Counted from the first letter of the stretch, positions 45,493 through 56,549 are shown. The stretch is DNA of 64,000 nucleotides from Phyllobacterium bourgognense (GCF_003337575.1 NZ_QPJM01000001.1:496001-560000); one strand, 5' to 3'. The notes: generated from the letters alone by a model not told the origin. A program made the numbers and translations.

Positions 45493-45764
45493 GGTGTTGA
45501 GGACGCGCACGCGAAGTTTATTGCGCCTCCCTCTTTATTCTATGAGCGGTGATTGCTAAAAGCGCGGCATGAAAACCGTTTGCTGGACTGGCGCGCAGTC
45601 CATACCTATTCAGGCGATACGAATTACTGGCCCGGCCTTGCCGCGTTCCTGAAGCTTCGGCTTTGCGGTGCGGAAGGTCCGGGGCGGCGCCTTTGCGCTC
45701 TTATATGATTTCTTCGAATTTTGCCCGCTGCGATAACGCGCGGGCCCCATCACAAGCTGGTAAA

Positions 45765-48704
45765 ATGACCGATACGTCCACGACACTTGACTATTCGAAA
45801 ACACTCTATCTGCCGCAGACGGACTTTCCGATGCGCGCCGGGCTGCCTGCCAAGGAGCCGGAATTCGTCGCACGCTGGCAGGAGATGAAGCTCTACGAGA
45901 AGCTGCGTGAGGACGCGAATGGGCGTCCGCTCTATGTCCTGCATGATGGTCCGCCCTATGCCAACGGCAACATCCATATCGGCCACGCGCTGAACAAGAT
46001 CCTCAAGGACGTCATCACCCGTTCATTCCAGATGCGCGGCTATAATTCCAATTATGTGCCCGGCTGGGACTGCCACGGCTTGCCGATCGAATGGAAGATC
46101 GAGGAGCAGTACCGCGCCAAAGGCAAGGACAAGGACGACGTGCCGATCAACGAATTCCGCAAGGAATGCCGTGAGTTCGCCACCCACTGGATCAAGGTCC
46201 AGTCGGCGGAGTTCAAGCGCCTCGGCATCGAAGGCGATTTCGAAAACCCCTACACGACGATGGCCTTCCATGCGGAAAGCCGCATTGCCGGTGAATTATT
46301 GAAATTCGCCATGTCCGGCCAGCTTTATCGCGGCTCGAAGCCCGTTATGTGGTCGGTGGTCGAGCGGACGGCGCTCGCCGAAGCGGAGGTCGAATACGCC
46401 GACATCGAAAGCGACACGATCTGGGTGAAATTCCCGGTGCTTTTCATGAGCCGTGATGGCGCCGAAATGAAACCTGAATTGCTGAATGCTCATGTCGTCA
46501 TCTGGACGACGACCCCCTGGACCATCCCAGGTAACCGTGCCGTTAGCTATTCGCCACGCGTTGCCTATGGTCTATATGAGGTTGAATCTGCGGAGAATGA
46601 TTTCGGTCCACGTCCAGGTGAAAAGCTGATCTTTGCCGATGCGCTTGCCGAAGAATCGGCAACGAAAGCAAAGCTGACCTTCAAGCGCATCAGGACGGTT
46701 TCGGCTGATGAACTTGCAGCGATCACGCTTGCTCATCCCTTTAAAGGCCTTGGCGGCGGATATGAATTTCCCGTGCCCATGCTGCCCGGCGATCATGTCA
46801 CCGACGATGCCGGCACAGGTTTCGTGCATACCTCTCCCAGTCATGGCCGCGAGGATTTCGATGCATGGACGGATGCGCGCAGCGACCTTGAAGCTCGTGG
46901 CATTTCTTCGGCCATCCCGTTCACCGTCGATGATGCCGGCTACTATACCAAGGACGCGCCGGGCTTCGGACCGGACCGTGAAGGCGGTGCCGCGCGCGTT
47001 ATCGACGACAATGGCAAGAAGGGCGATGCCAACAAGGCCGTCATCGAAGAACTCATTGCCCGCAACGCATTGTTTGCGCGGGGCCGCCTCAAGCACTCGT
47101 ATCCGCATTCGTGGCGCTCGAAGAAGCCGGTGATCTTCCGCAATACACCGCAATGGTTCGTCTATATGGACAAGGACCTCGGCGATCAGACGACGCTTCG
47201 TTCGCGCGCGCTTGCCGCGATCGACGAAACACGTTTCGTCCCTGCCGGTGGCCAGAATCGGCTTCGCGCCATGATCGAGGATCGGCCCGATTGGGTGTTG
47301 TCGCGCCAGCGCGCCTGGGGTGTGCCGATCTGCGTCTTCGCTGATGACGATGGCAATGTCCTGAAGGACGACGGCGTCAACGCTCGCATCCTCGCAGCGT
47401 TCGAAGAAGAAGGTGCCGATGCATGGTTTGCCGAAGGTGCTCGCGAGCGGTTCCTTGGCGAAAAGGCCAATGAGCCGTGGACGCAGGTCCGCGACATTCT
47501 CGATGTCTGGTTCGATTCCGGTTCAACCCATGTGTTTACGCTGGAGGACCGGCCCGACCTGAAATGGCCTGCCGATGTCTATCTCGAAGGTTCCGACCAG
47601 CACCGCGGCTGGTTCCATTCCTCGCTGCTGGAAAGCTGCGGTACGCGTGGTCGTGCGCCCTACGACACCCTTGTCACCCATGGGTTCACCATGGACGAAG
47701 AGGGGCGAAAGATGTCGAAATCGCTCGGCAATACGGTGACGCCGCAGGATGTCATCAAGGATTCCGGTGCGGATATCCTGCGTCTTTGGGTCATGACGAC
47801 TGATTATTGGGAAGACCAACGTCTCGGCAAGAACATCATCCAGACCAACATCGACGCCTATCGCAAATTGCGTAACACGATCCGCTGGATGCTTGGCACG
47901 CTTGCTCATGATGAGGGCGATGAGATCGCCTATCAGGATATGCCAGAGCTCGAGAAGCTGATGCTGCATCGGCTTGCGGAACTCGATGAAGTTGTACGCA
48001 CGGGCTATGACGCTTTCGAGTTCAAGCGTATCACACGCGCGCTTATCGACTTCATGAATGTCGAACTCTCGGCCTTGTATTTCGATATTCGCAAGGACTC
48101 GCTCTATTGCGATGCGCCGTCGAGCATCAGACGCAAAGCCTCGCTTCAAGTCGTTCGCTATCTCTTTGACCGCATCGTCACGTGGCTGGCCCCGATGCTA
48201 CCGTTCACGATGGAGGAGGCTTGGCTGGACCTCCACAAGGACGCAGTATCGGTGCATCTGGAGCAGTTCCGCGAAGCGCCAAAGGAATGGAAGAACGACG
48301 AACTCGCCGCCAAATGGCGCAAGGTGAAAGATGTCCGCCGTGTCGTAACTGGCGCGCTCGAACTGGAGAGGGCAAAGAAAACCATCGGCTCGTCCTTGGA
48401 GGCGGCGCCTGTGGTCTACATTACCGATCCGGAATTGCTTGCCGCGGTGAAAGGTCTGGATATGGCGGAGATCTGCATCACCAGCGACATCACGATAAAA
48501 AGCGAAAAAGCACCTTCAGTTGCATTTGTCGCCGATGATGTGAAGGGCGTCGCAGTCGTATCTCAACGTGCAACAGGCATGAAGTGTGCCCGTTCGTGGC
48601 GATATACGCACGATGTCGGCTTGGACCCGGCTTTCCCGGACGTTTCAGCCCGCGACGCCGTCGCTCTACATGAGCTGGAAAAACTTGGAAAACTTGCTGT
48701 TTAG
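45765..48704 (+). CDS. ileS: Isoleucyl-tRNA synthetase
   Basis: 979 residues. Class I motifs: HIGH in [16 protein letters not shown] and KMSKS in [14 protein letters not shown]. The editing domain lies between ([30 protein letters not shown]). At the C-terminus the zinc knuckle is degenerate: the first pair reads KCARSW, and the second CxxC is replaced by the segment DVSARDAV. I recall this as common in alphaproteobacteria. ATG 45765 gives the normal start ([17 protein letters not shown]). The 272-bp gap before it shows no clear leader structure or T box. Confidence 0.96.
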   Translation: MTDTSTTLDYSKTLYLPQTDFPMRAGLPAKEPEFVARWQEMKLYEKLREDANGRPLYVLHDGPPYANGNIHIGHALNKILKDVITRSFQMRGYNSNYVPGWDCHGLPIEWKIEEQYRAKGKDKDDVPINEFRKECREFATHWIKVQSAEFKRLGIEGDFENPYTTMAFHAESRIAGELLKFAMSGQLYRGSKPVMWSVVERTALAEAEVEYADIESDTIWVKFPVLFMSRDGAEMKPELLNAHVVIWTTTPWTIPGNRAVSYSPRVAYGLYEVESAENDFGPRPGEKLIFADALAEESATKAKLTFKRIRTVSADELAAITLAHPFKGLGGGYEFPVPMLPGDHVTDDAGTGFVHTSPSHGREDFDAWTDARSDLEARGISSAIPFTVDDAGYYTKDAPGFGPDREGGAARVIDDNGKKGDANKAVIEELIARNALFARGRLKHSYPHSWRSKKPVIFRNTPQWFVYMDKDLGDQTTLRSRALAAIDETRFVPAGGQNRLRAMIEDRPDWVLSRQRAWGVPICVFADDDGNVLKDDGVNARILAAFEEEGADAWFAEGARERFLGEKANEPWTQVRDILDVWFDSGSTHVFTLEDRPDLKWPADVYLEGSDQHRGWFHSSLLESCGTRGRAPYDTLVTHGFTMDEEGRKMSKSLGNTVTPQDVIKDSGADILRLWVMTTDYWEDQRLGKNIIQTNIDAYRKLRNTIRWMLGTLAHDEGDEIAYQDMPELEKLMLHRLAELDEVVRTGYDAFEFKRITRALIDFMNVELSALYFDIRKDSLYCDAPSSIRRKASLQVVRYLFDRIVTWLAPMLPFTMEEAWLDLHKDAVSVHLEQFREAPKEWKNDELAAKWRKVKDVRRVVTGALELERAKKTIGSSLEAAPVVYITDPELLAAVKGLDMAEICITSDITIKSEKAPSVAFVADDVKGVAVVSQRATGMKCARSWRYTHDVGLDPAFPDVSARDAVALHELEKLGKLAV

Positions 48705-48711
48705 AGAAGAA

Positions 48712-48741
48712 ATGCGGATTGCTGGATAAAGTGATCCGCAT
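48712..48741 (+). terminator. Hairpin after ileS
   Basis: ATGCGGAT-N14-ATCCGCAT, a perfect 8-bp stem 8 bp after the ileS stop. The T tract is poor, so it is a weak terminator or 3'-end stabiliser. Confidence 0.45.
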
Positions 48742-48894
48742 ATCCTCTGTAAAAACATGCACAGACTTGCTTAATCTAATCGGCCTCATGTAAAAGGCTT
48801 GCCATTGAGTTGCCTGATTTTAGAGGCAGGGCATAGATCAAGCAAAATTGATCGGCAGTCGGAACTGCCCAGACATGGGTTGGAAATAGCGAAT

Positions 48895-49566
48895 ATGGAT
48901 TTGAACGGACGCATTACGGTTTTCGGTGCACTGGTCGCGTCACTGGCGCTTGGCGGCTGCATGTCGTCGCCCACCTATGGTACGGATAAAACCGCTGGCA
49001 GCCAGCTCCTCGACGACGTATCGAACATGGCCTCCTTCGGACAATCCAAGAAGAAGAACCAGATCGCTTACAACCCGCGTCCCGAACTCGTCCGCCCAGC
49101 CGAGGGCAAGGTAGCACAACTGCCAGCACCGCAGAATGATGTCGTGACAACCGACAGCGCAAACTGGCCGGAATCGCCCGAGGCGCGGCGCAAGCGCATA
49201 CGCGACACAGCTACCGCCAACCAGAACAATCCGAATTTCGTGCCGGAAGTCGAGAATGATATGCCTCTTGCCCAGCAATCTGCAGGCAAGCCGGAATATG
49301 GGTTCTTCAACGACAAGTCTCCCGCCAATCAGGGATCGAAAAGCAGTGCGGGGGCAGATTTTCGCGCTCGCAAGCTTGCGTCAACAGCCGGATCGCCAAC
49401 GACGCGTCGTTACCTGAGCGAGCCGCCACTCGAATACCGTGCGCCAGCCTCAACCGCTGCAGCCAATGAGCTGGGTGAAGACGAGGCCAAGAAAGAACGG
49501 GAACGTAAAGCCGCTGCCAAAAAAGACAAAGGCTTCAGTTGGAAAAGTCTCATTCCTTGGGAATAG
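48895..49566 (+). CDS. Putative lipoprotein of unknown function
   Basis: 223 residues. The N-terminus is a lipoprotein signal with lipobox LALGGC (Cys about residue 22). The mature part is polar and probably disordered: QIAYNPRPELVRPAEGKVAQ, EARRKRIRDTATANQ, EYGFFNDKSPA. It ends in a Lys-rich tail and SWKSLIPWE. I do not recognise a domain. ATG 48895 was chosen because it puts the signal at the N-terminus. No aspartate follows the Cys at +2 (Met is there), so outer-membrane sorting by Lol is expected (inference). Confidence 0.75.
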   Translation: MDLNGRITVFGALVASLALGGCMSSPTYGTDKTAGSQLLDDVSNMASFGQSKKKNQIAYNPRPELVRPAEGKVAQLPAPQNDVVTTDSANWPESPEARRKRIRDTATANQNNPNFVPEVENDMPLAQQSAGKPEYGFFNDKSPANQGSKSSAGADFRARKLASTAGSPTTRRYLSEPPLEYRAPASTAAANELGEDEAKKERERKAAAKKDKGFSWKSLIPWE

Positions 49567-49748
49567 AGATTCACCGAGCGCGCGCAGTCTGCAGGTCACA
49601 CAATTGTTGGCCACTATTCCTTGACCGACCGCGAAGGTCGTCAAGACCGGCAATAATTGCAACTACGACGATATTTGCGCACCCTAATACTTAAGTGTTA
49701 TTATTTCTGACACTAGTCGAAACCCTTGGGGCGTTGGGGGGTGTTCGA

Positions 49749-52541
49749 ATGATTGTTGTCAGGGTGAGGGATAAAACTACTCGTGCTTTGCGCACGGGTC
49801 TGACAACGTTCTTTTTGTCCTTGGTTACTCTCCTATCTGCGGAACCGGGCGTTGCACAACAAATCGTCACGAGCGGCCATATCACCAGCGGAATTCTGAC
49901 AACCCCCGGCCCACAGCCCAGTCCTTGGGATGTGGGATATTTGCTTGATGTCGGCAGCGATCTTATCGGCGGGATCGATGGCGAAGGTTCACTGATCATT
50001 CGTGATGGTGGTGTTGCATTTCTTTCGCGTAACGATCTGATTATAACTCGATTCACGACGGATATCGGGAGCAATACTGCCTCTGTTGGCACCGTTCTCG
50101 TGACAGGAGCGGGATCGTTGTTCGACTATGGCCATCAGATGTTGATCGGCGGAGCTGGATCAGGGGTGCTCGTTATCGAGAATGGTGCAAGGGTCTTCGA
50201 TGCCGGTGCGGATTTTAATGGGGATCCTGCAGCGGCGGCGATCGGGTCAGAAGCCGGCGGCTCTGGAACGGTCCGAGTTGATGGCACCGGTTCCCTCTGG
50301 GAGGCCGGATCCCGGCTAAGCGTCGGCATTCGAGGCTCAGGTTCGCTGGATATCATTGAAGGTGGCCGCGTATCGACCGATACGGTCGTCGCTGTAGCGC
50401 GATTCCCCGAAGGCAGCGGCGCTGTCACCACCCGGGGTGTCAACTCAATGCTCGATCCGGGGCGTTTTCTGTTCGTCGGCCTCGGCGGGAGTGGTTCGCT
50501 CTCAGTGCTGGACGGCGCCGCTGTTCGAAGTCTTGATAGGGTTGATATTGGCGGAGGGGCTGGGGTACCTGCGCAGAATATCGCAGCCGGATCAGGGACC
50601 GGCATTGTCAATGTCGCTGGCACAGGAGCTACGCTTTCTGCTGCATCGGAACTGACCATTGGAAATTCCGGTACCGGAACATTGAACATTGGTAGCGGCG
50701 GTACAGTTACAAGCCCAGTCATAAGCATCGCTTCCGAATCTGGTTCGTCAGGAACGCTCAACGTTCTAGGCGGAACTTTGCAAACGGATAGCATCGCTTT
50801 TGGCGCAGGCAACGGCACGTTCAATCTCGATCCCGCGACGGACTATAATCTTGCTGCTCGCATGAGTGGGCTGGGCGCATTCAATGTGCTTTCAGGCAAC
50901 GTGATCCAGACAGGAGACAGCAGCGCTTTCTCGGGCAATACAAATCTCGCCGGCGGCGATCTTATTGTGAATGGCACACTTGGCGGAGCTGTCACTGTTC
51001 AAGCTGGCAATTTACTGGGTGGGACGGGTACCGTGGGCTCGACGTCGATCAGTGATGGCGGTCTGCTTGCTCCCGGCAATTCCATCGGTACCCTGCATGT
51101 CAACGGCAATCTCTCGTTCAGCCAAGGGTCGACCTATCAGGTCGAAGTCGATCCGGCTGGCAACAGCGACGGGACATTGGTCTCTGGAAATGCAACGCTG
51201 GGCAGCGCACATGTGGATGTCATCGCTTCATCCGGCAGTTGGCGTATCGGTACGTCCTATACCATCCTGACGGCCACGGGCGGATTGAATGGCAGCGAGT
51301 TCGGCGTCGTGACATCGAACCTCCAGTTCCTCGATCCCGCCCTGACCTATGATCCAAACAACGTCATGCTGATCCTGCGCCGCAACGACATCGACTTTGC
51401 CGAAATCGCAAAGACACCCAATCAGCGCAGCGCCGCAAAATCTATCGACGATTTCGTCGCGCTGGATCCAATGCCTGATGACAATCCCCTCATCGGAAAA
51501 TTGCTGGGATTGGACAGGGCGATCGCACCGCTGACGATCGCCCAGCTGCCCGGTGAAATTCACGCTTCTCTCAAGAGCGTGCTGCTGGATGACAGCCATT
51601 TCATACGGGATGCGGCCAACAACCGGCTTCGTGCTGCATTCGGGGCCGTCGCAGCGCCGTCCTTTCCGATTCTGGCTTATGGGCCAGACGGTGTCGAGCC
51701 CCAGGCAGCGGCAGTCGATCGCTTCACCGTTTGGGGGCAAGGTTTCGGGTCGTGGGCCGATTGGAACAGCAATGACCAAGTGCCTGGTCTTGAACGATCG
51801 GTGGGCGGCATTCTGGTCGGCGGCGACGTGCCGTTTGGCGGAAATACCCGCATCGGCATGTTGGCTGGTTATAGCCACACCAGCATCGACGAACCAGGCC
51901 TGGGTGCTTCAGCCGATGTCGATAATTATCATTTAGGTATCTATGGGGGTGCGGAGTTTGGGACCCTCAACCTGCGCTCGGGTGCAAACTATACTTGGCA
52001 TGCCATCGACACCGATCGTCTGGTCCAGTTCACAGGATCGCAGGAACGTCTGTCTGCCAACTACGATGGTGGAACGGCACAGGTCTTTGGCGAATTGAGC
52101 TATGGAGTTCAGGTCAAAAGCATCGCTCTCGAGCCGTTTGCCAATTTGTCCTATGCCAATCTGCATGTTGACAGTTTCGCTGAAAAGGGCGGTTCGGCCG
52201 CGCTGGCCGGTGCTTCGTCGGACACCGATGTGACATTTACCACGCTTGGATTGCGCATCTCAAAGCAATTGTTGTTCGGCGATGCCAGGGCAACGCTTCG
52301 CGGCATGGCAGGCTGGCAGCATGCGTACGGTGATGTCACGCCGTTATCGTCGCTTGCATTTGGCGGTATGGATAGCTTCGAGATATCGGCATTGCCGCTC
52401 GCTCGGGATGCTGCGCTGGTCGAGTTGGGTTTTGACATTGATCTGGCGCCGGCCACCACGTTTGGCTTTTCCTATCGTGGGCAGATTGCCAGCGAAGTGC
52501 AGGATCATGGTGTCAAAGCCGATCTGACAGTGCGATTCTAG
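49749..52541 (+). CDS. Autotransporter (type Va) with repeat-rich passenger
   Basis: 930 residues. The signal peptide is at about 10-38 (GLTTFFLSLVTLLSAEPGVA). The passenger (about 40-560) is Gly/Ser/Thr-rich with repeated beta-helix turns such as GSGSLDIIEGGRVS, GTGTLNIGSGGTVTS and GSGTVRVDGTGSLWE. A linker follows (about 565-650). The beta-barrel domain starts near WGQGFGSWADWNSND and ends in the C-terminal strand KADLTVRF with terminal Phe. It is probably a surface adhesin. ATG 49749 follows GGGGGTG. The 182-bp gap before it is otherwise featureless. Confidence 0.9.
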   Translation: MIVVRVRDKTTRALRTGLTTFFLSLVTLLSAEPGVAQQIVTSGHITSGILTTPGPQPSPWDVGYLLDVGSDLIGGIDGEGSLIIRDGGVAFLSRNDLIITRFTTDIGSNTASVGTVLVTGAGSLFDYGHQMLIGGAGSGVLVIENGARVFDAGADFNGDPAAAAIGSEAGGSGTVRVDGTGSLWEAGSRLSVGIRGSGSLDIIEGGRVSTDTVVAVARFPEGSGAVTTRGVNSMLDPGRFLFVGLGGSGSLSVLDGAAVRSLDRVDIGGGAGVPAQNIAAGSGTGIVNVAGTGATLSAASELTIGNSGTGTLNIGSGGTVTSPVISIASESGSSGTLNVLGGTLQTDSIAFGAGNGTFNLDPATDYNLAARMSGLGAFNVLSGNVIQTGDSSAFSGNTNLAGGDLIVNGTLGGAVTVQAGNLLGGTGTVGSTSISDGGLLAPGNSIGTLHVNGNLSFSQGSTYQVEVDPAGNSDGTLVSGNATLGSAHVDVIASSGSWRIGTSYTILTATGGLNGSEFGVVTSNLQFLDPALTYDPNNVMLILRRNDIDFAEIAKTPNQRSAAKSIDDFVALDPMPDDNPLIGKLLGLDRAIAPLTIAQLPGEIHASLKSVLLDDSHFIRDAANNRLRAAFGAVAAPSFPILAYGPDGVEPQAAAVDRFTVWGQGFGSWADWNSNDQVPGLERSVGGILVGGDVPFGGNTRIGMLAGYSHTSIDEPGLGASADVDNYHLGIYGGAEFGTLNLRSGANYTWHAIDTDRLVQFTGSQERLSANYDGGTAQVFGELSYGVQVKSIALEPFANLSYANLHVDSFAEKGGSAALAGASSDTDVTFTTLGLRISKQLLFGDARATLRGMAGWQHAYGDVTPLSSLAFGGMDSFEISALPLARDAALVELGFDIDLAPATTFGFSYRGQIASEVQDHGVKADLTVRF

Positions 52542-52552
52542 CAGCGAGAATT

Positions 52553-53611
52553 GTGGAACGGATTGATGCTTTCGTTTACAAGGGGACCGCGTCGCTTCCA
52601 TCTTCCCATCGAGGACCGCAACAATTGTTCATCCTGCGATTTCTTGGCCTGATCATCCTCATAATTTTGACGCTTATTGGCTTTCTGTGGGGAGGGTTTG
52701 CACTCTGGTATCAATTGCCGTTTGGCATTGCCGGTAATATTGGTTGCCTCTTGCTCTGGGCGGCGATCGCTTTCTCCGTACTTTGGCTCGAATTCAAGGG
52801 GCGCGCCTGGCGCGCACTCATTGTGCTGGTTCCGGTCATGATTGGCCTCGGCTATTGGTGGAGCACCATCACACCCTCGTTGAATCGTATTTGGGCCGAT
52901 GATGTTGCGCAGACCGTGACCGGCTCACTGAACGGTAACTATGTAACGCTATCCAACATTCGCAACTTTGAATGGCGGACGCAGGCTGACTATACACCGC
53001 GCTGGGAAGTTCGGACTTATGATCTTCAAGATCTGGAGTCCGTCGACCTGTTTCTGTCCTATTGGTCGAACCCCGCTATCGCCCACACGCTTGTCAGCTT
53101 CGGGTTCAAAAATGGCGACCATGTTGTTTTCTCCGCAGAGATACGCAAGGAGCGTCATGAAACATTCTCGGAAATCGGAGGTTTCTTCAAGGAATTCGAA
53201 CTGGCGATGATTGCCGCAGACGAGCGCGATATCATTCGATTGCGAACCAATATCCGCAAGGAAGATGTTTATCGCTACCGCATCAATCTCAAGCCGGAGA
53301 TGCGACAGGCACTCTTCCTGTCCTATATCGACAACGCCAATCATCTGGCGAGCACAGCCAAATTCTATAATACGATAACTGCCAATTGCACGACGGTCAT
53401 ATTCGACATGGTGCGCGCTATAACTCCGGAACTGCCGCTCGATTACCGGGTCATTCTGTCAGGTTATTTGCCCGGCTATCTCTATGATATCGGCGCCATC
53501 GATCATCAGGGATCGTTGGACGCGACGATAAAATCAGCTTCGATCAACCAGCGTGCTCAGGACGCTGGCTCGGATACGGACTTTTCCGCGAAGATCAGGG
53601 CGGAAAACTAG
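52553..53611 (+). CDS. DUF4105 (Lnb-like) membrane protein
   Basis: 352 residues from GTG 52553. TTG 52625 with GAGGA upstream is an alternative that begins right at the first membrane helix. There are three N-terminal helices (LFILRFLGLIILIILTLIGF; IGCLLLWAAIAFSVLWL; ALIVLVPVMIGLGYW). The DUF4105 domain then lies outside (about 120-320), with likely catalytic Cys in YNTITANCTTVIFD and conserved VHF-type strand VSFGFKNGDHVVFSAE. This domain forms the N-terminal part of Lnb, a lipoprotein N-acyltransferase. It starts 11 bp after the autotransporter gene, and its stop overlaps the convergent tadA stop. Confidence 0.8.
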   Translation: MERIDAFVYKGTASLPSSHRGPQQLFILRFLGLIILIILTLIGFLWGGFALWYQLPFGIAGNIGCLLLWAAIAFSVLWLEFKGRAWRALIVLVPVMIGLGYWWSTITPSLNRIWADDVAQTVTGSLNGNYVTLSNIRNFEWRTQADYTPRWEVRTYDLQDLESVDLFLSYWSNPAIAHTLVSFGFKNGDHVVFSAEIRKERHETFSEIGGFFKEFELAMIAADERDIIRLRTNIRKEDVYRYRINLKPEMRQALFLSYIDNANHLASTAKFYNTITANCTTVIFDMVRAITPELPLDYRVILSGYLPGYLYDIGAIDHQGSLDATIKSASINQRAQDAGSDTDFSAKIRAEN

Positions 53612-54060
53612 AGTCTTTTGGTGCGGAAGAATTCCTTGAGCATGACTTCCACTTCCTGCTCCTGAAAGCCGGAATATACCTCCGGTGCATGGTGGCAAGT
53701 CGGCTGAGCAAAAAACCGCGCACCGTTTTCCACGCCGCCGCCTTTGATGTCCTGTGCGCCGTAATAGAGTCGCCTTATACGGGCGAAAGAAATTGCCGCC
53801 GCACACATGGTGCAGGGCTCCAACGTCACGTAGAGATCGCACCCGGTGAGGCGTTCGTCACTAAGGATGTGGCAGGCTTCGCGAATGACAAGGATTTCCG
53901 CATGCGCTGTTGGATCGTTGAGCTCGCGCGTGCGATTGCCCGCCTGTGCCACGATTGTCCCATCCTTGACCAGGACCGCACCGATCGGCACCTCGCTGCG
54001 CGTCGCGGCGTCACGCGCTTCGGCCAGAGCCACACTCATTGGATCAGTTTTTTGGTTCAC
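53608..54060 (-). CDS. tadA: tRNA-specific adenosine deaminase
   Basis: 150 residues with the cytidine/adenosine deaminase fold. The zinc site is HAE (TAHAEILVIREAC) with the proton-shuttling Glu, and PCTMCAAAI. Substrate segments: EVPIGAVLVKDG, NRTRELNDPTAHAE, and the C-terminal EVYSGFQEQEVEVMLKEFF. It converts A34 to inosine in tRNA-Arg(ACG). It is convergent with the DUF4105 gene by a 4-bp stop overlap and divergent from rluB with a 78-bp gap. Confidence 0.94.
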   Translation of the reverse strand: MNQKTDPMSVALAEARDAATRSEVPIGAVLVKDGTIVAQAGNRTRELNDPTAHAEILVIREACHILSDERLTGCDLYVTLEPCTMCAAAISFARIRRLYYGAQDIKGGGVENGARFFAQPTCHHAPEVYSGFQEQEVEVMLKEFFRTKRL

Positions 54061-54138
54061 GCGGCGCTCATCGTCCAGAATTTACTCGCAAGAAAACCTC
54101 ATAGCTGTTAGTGAGCGCTGCTGAAAGGCAAACATTCC

Positions 54139-55980
54139 ATGACAAGTTCAAATGATGACGGGAAGGGCGGCAAACGTCCCTTTGAAAAGCGCAGCTTCGA
54201 CAAGCGAGGCAACGATGGCGATCGCGCCAGAGGCCCACGCAAGTTCGATGGCGCCGCTCCCGCCAAGCGCGGAGTCGATCAGCGCAAATCGCCACGTGAC
54301 GAAGCACCGGTCGAAGAAGGCGAGCGTATAGCTAAGCGCTTGGCACGCGCCGGCATAGCTTCTCGGCGCGAGGCCGAAACGATGATCGCCGCGGGCCGTG
54401 TTTCCGTCAATGGCAAGCGGCTCGAAAGCCCGGCCATCAACGTCATGCCTGCTGATCGCATCGAAGTCGATGGAAAGCCTTTGCCGCAAAAGGAACGCAC
54501 GCGTCTTTGGCTCTACCACAAGCCTGCAGGTCTTGTAACGACCAACCGTGATCCGGAAGGGCGCCAGACCGTCTTTGAATCCTTGCCCAAGGATATGCCG
54601 CGCGTTCTTTCCGTAGGTCGTCTCGATATCAACACGGAAGGCTTGCTGCTTCTCACCAATGATGGCGGCCTGTCTCGCGCTCTTGAACTGCCGTCCACCG
54701 GCTGGCTCCGCCGCTATCGTGTTCGTGCTCATGGCAGCATTACCCAGGAAAAGCTCGATACGCTCAAGGATGGCATTGCAGTCGATGGCGTCTTCTACGG
54801 CGCGATCGAAGCGACCCTGGAACGTGAACAGGGCTCGAACGTCTGGATCATGGTTGGCTTGCGCGAAGGTAAAAACCGCGAAGTCAAAAATGTACTCGGC
54901 GCACTTGGACTTTCAGTCAACCGGCTGATCCGCATTTCCTACGGACCGTTCCAGCTCAGCGACCTGCCGGAAGGCTCGGTACGCGAAATGAATGGTCGAA
55001 CCTTGCGCGACCAGCTTGGCGAACGGCTGATCGAGGACTCGGGTGCCGATTTCGATGCACCGATAATAAACGTGTTCTCCAATGATGCGGTGAAGGGTGA
55101 AGCGGTCCAGCAACCGAGCGAGCGTCCTGAACGTCGCTCATCCGAGTGGATTTCCAGCGCTCCTGTCGCCAAGGCACGTGGGCCGCGCAAATCGAAGGAT
55201 GAGAAGCGGGAGGAAACGTTGTCGCGCTGGACTACGGATCGCAATGAGCGACCGGCGGTGCCTCGCAGCGGTCGTGATGATCGTCCGGCACGCGCGCCAC
55301 GCGAAGACGATCGAAAGCCGCGCGCCCAACACGGCGTGTCATCGAAAGCCGATCGGGAGCGCAAGGAAGACGAAGCCGCAGCTCCGCGCAAATCTCGCGG
55401 CGCCAATGTCTGGATGGCGCCTGGCGCGCGTCCGATGGGCAAGGCGAGGGCCAAGGCCGTGGCAGCGCGAGAAGAGCGAAACCGTTCGGACAGCCCGCGG
55501 GCTGACAAGCCGAAGCGTTTCGGAGAAAGCTCCACTCGGCCTGCCGGCGATCGTCCTGGAGGGGATCGCCCCACCGGCGGCCGTTCGTCAGCTGGTTATG
55601 CCGGCGACAAGCCACGCAGTTTTTCTCCGCGCGCCCCACGAAGCGAAGGCGACAATGCTGATCGACCGAAGCGGGCATTCGGGGATACGCGGCCGGAAGG
55701 TTCTCGGGACGGACCTCGTCCGGATCGTCCCCCGCGCGTCGGCAAGCGGGAGCGTGCCGAATTGAAGGAGCGGGAAGCGAGGGGTGAGCGTCCGGCTCAG
55801 GGTGATCGCCCAGCGCGTGCCGAACGCCCCTATGGGGCGAGCGGCAAGCCAACCCGAGCGCCCGGCCGCCAGGATGGTAAAAGCGGAGACCGATCATATG
55901 GCGGGCCCAAAGGTCCACCGAGAGGCCGGACCGGTGGCGGCGCAAGTGGTCGTCCGCGTGGCGACAAACCCAAATCCTAG
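54139..55980 (+). CDS. rluB: Ribosomal large-subunit pseudouridine synthase, RluB-like, with long basic tail
   Basis: 613 residues, twice the usual length. A basic N-terminal arm (1-60) leads to an S4 RNA-binding domain (about 63-110; [20 protein letters not shown]) and the RsuA/RluB catalytic domain (about 120-310). The catalytic Asp is in [17 protein letters not shown], with [14 protein letters not shown]. From about residue 330 the chain is low-complexity and rich in Arg, Lys, Pro, Gly, Asp and Ser with repeated RPxGDRP-like segments. The catalytic part should modify 23S rRNA U2605. The tail is likely disordered and RNA-binding (inference). Confidence 0.9.
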   Translation: MTSSNDDGKGGKRPFEKRSFDKRGNDGDRARGPRKFDGAAPAKRGVDQRKSPRDEAPVEEGERIAKRLARAGIASRREAETMIAAGRVSVNGKRLESPAINVMPADRIEVDGKPLPQKERTRLWLYHKPAGLVTTNRDPEGRQTVFESLPKDMPRVLSVGRLDINTEGLLLLTNDGGLSRALELPSTGWLRRYRVRAHGSITQEKLDTLKDGIAVDGVFYGAIEATLEREQGSNVWIMVGLREGKNREVKNVLGALGLSVNRLIRISYGPFQLSDLPEGSVREMNGRTLRDQLGERLIEDSGADFDAPIINVFSNDAVKGEAVQQPSERPERRSSEWISSAPVAKARGPRKSKDEKREETLSRWTTDRNERPAVPRSGRDDRPARAPREDDRKPRAQHGVSSKADRERKEDEAAAPRKSRGANVWMAPGARPMGKARAKAVAAREERNRSDSPRADKPKRFGESSTRPAGDRPGGDRPTGGRSSAGYAGDKPRSFSPRAPRSEGDNADRPKRAFGDTRPEGSRDGPRPDRPPRVGKRERAELKEREARGERPAQGDRPARAERPYGASGKPTRAPGRQDGKSGDRSYGGPKGPPRGRTGGGASGRPRGDKPKS

Positions 55981-55991
55981 GACCTGAAGCC

Positions 55992-56549
55992 ATGCGAATT
56001 GTCGGTGGCAGATTTCGCGGGCGTGCCTTGGCGACGCCCGCCTCCAACGCAATACGGCCGACGACCGACCGTACGCGCGAAAGCCTTTTCAATATTCTGG
56101 TGCACAACTATCCGGAAAAGTTTGAATCGACGCGCGTACTCGACCTTTTCGCCGGGACTGGCGCACTGGGCCTGGAGGCATTATCACGCGGCGCTCGCTA
56201 TGGTGTCTTCATCGAAGAATCGACGGAAGGGCGCGGACTGATCCGCACCAACGTCGAGGCATTCAGTCTGCTCGGCAACACCAAGATATTCCGACGTGAT
56301 GCGACGAAACTTGGCGACGCAGGCACCATCGAACCATTTGATCTGGTCTTTGCCGATCCCCCCTATGGGAGAGGCCTCGGCGAGATGGCATTCAAATCCG
56401 CACTCGAGGGCGGTTGGCTCAATCCAGACACACTTCTGGTGCTTGAGGAAGAGGCTGAAGCTTCGGTCGAACTCGATCCGCGATTTTCGGTTGTCGAAGA
56501 ACGTCCATACGGCGGAACGGTTATACGGCTTGTCACATTGAAGTCGTAA
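55992..56549 (+). CDS. rsmD: 16S rRNA (guanine-966-N2)-methyltransferase
   Basis: 185 residues. Family pattern: MRIVGGRFRGRALATP, RPTTDRTRESLFNIL, LDLFAGTGALGLEALSRGA (SAM binding) and the catalytic FDLVFADPPYGRG. It methylates G966 of 16S rRNA. It lies 11 bp after rluB, so both rRNA modification genes are co-transcribed. Confidence 0.95.
   Translation: MRIVGGRFRGRALATPASNAIRPTTDRTRESLFNILVHNYPEKFESTRVLDLFAGTGALGLEALSRGARYGVFIEESTEGRGLIRTNVEAFSLLGNTKIFRRDATKLGDAGTIEPFDLVFADPPYGRGLGEMAFKSALEGGWLNPDTLLVLEEEAEASVELDPRFSVVEERPYGGTVIRLVTLKS

Noticed and set aside
45493-45764. Possible leader/riboswitch before ileS
   Set aside because: No T-box-type specifier or terminator/antiterminator structure is visible by eye.
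45610-45873. Minus-strand 87-codon frame before ileS
   Set aside because: Arg/Ser-rich, overlaps the ileS start, no ribosome site.
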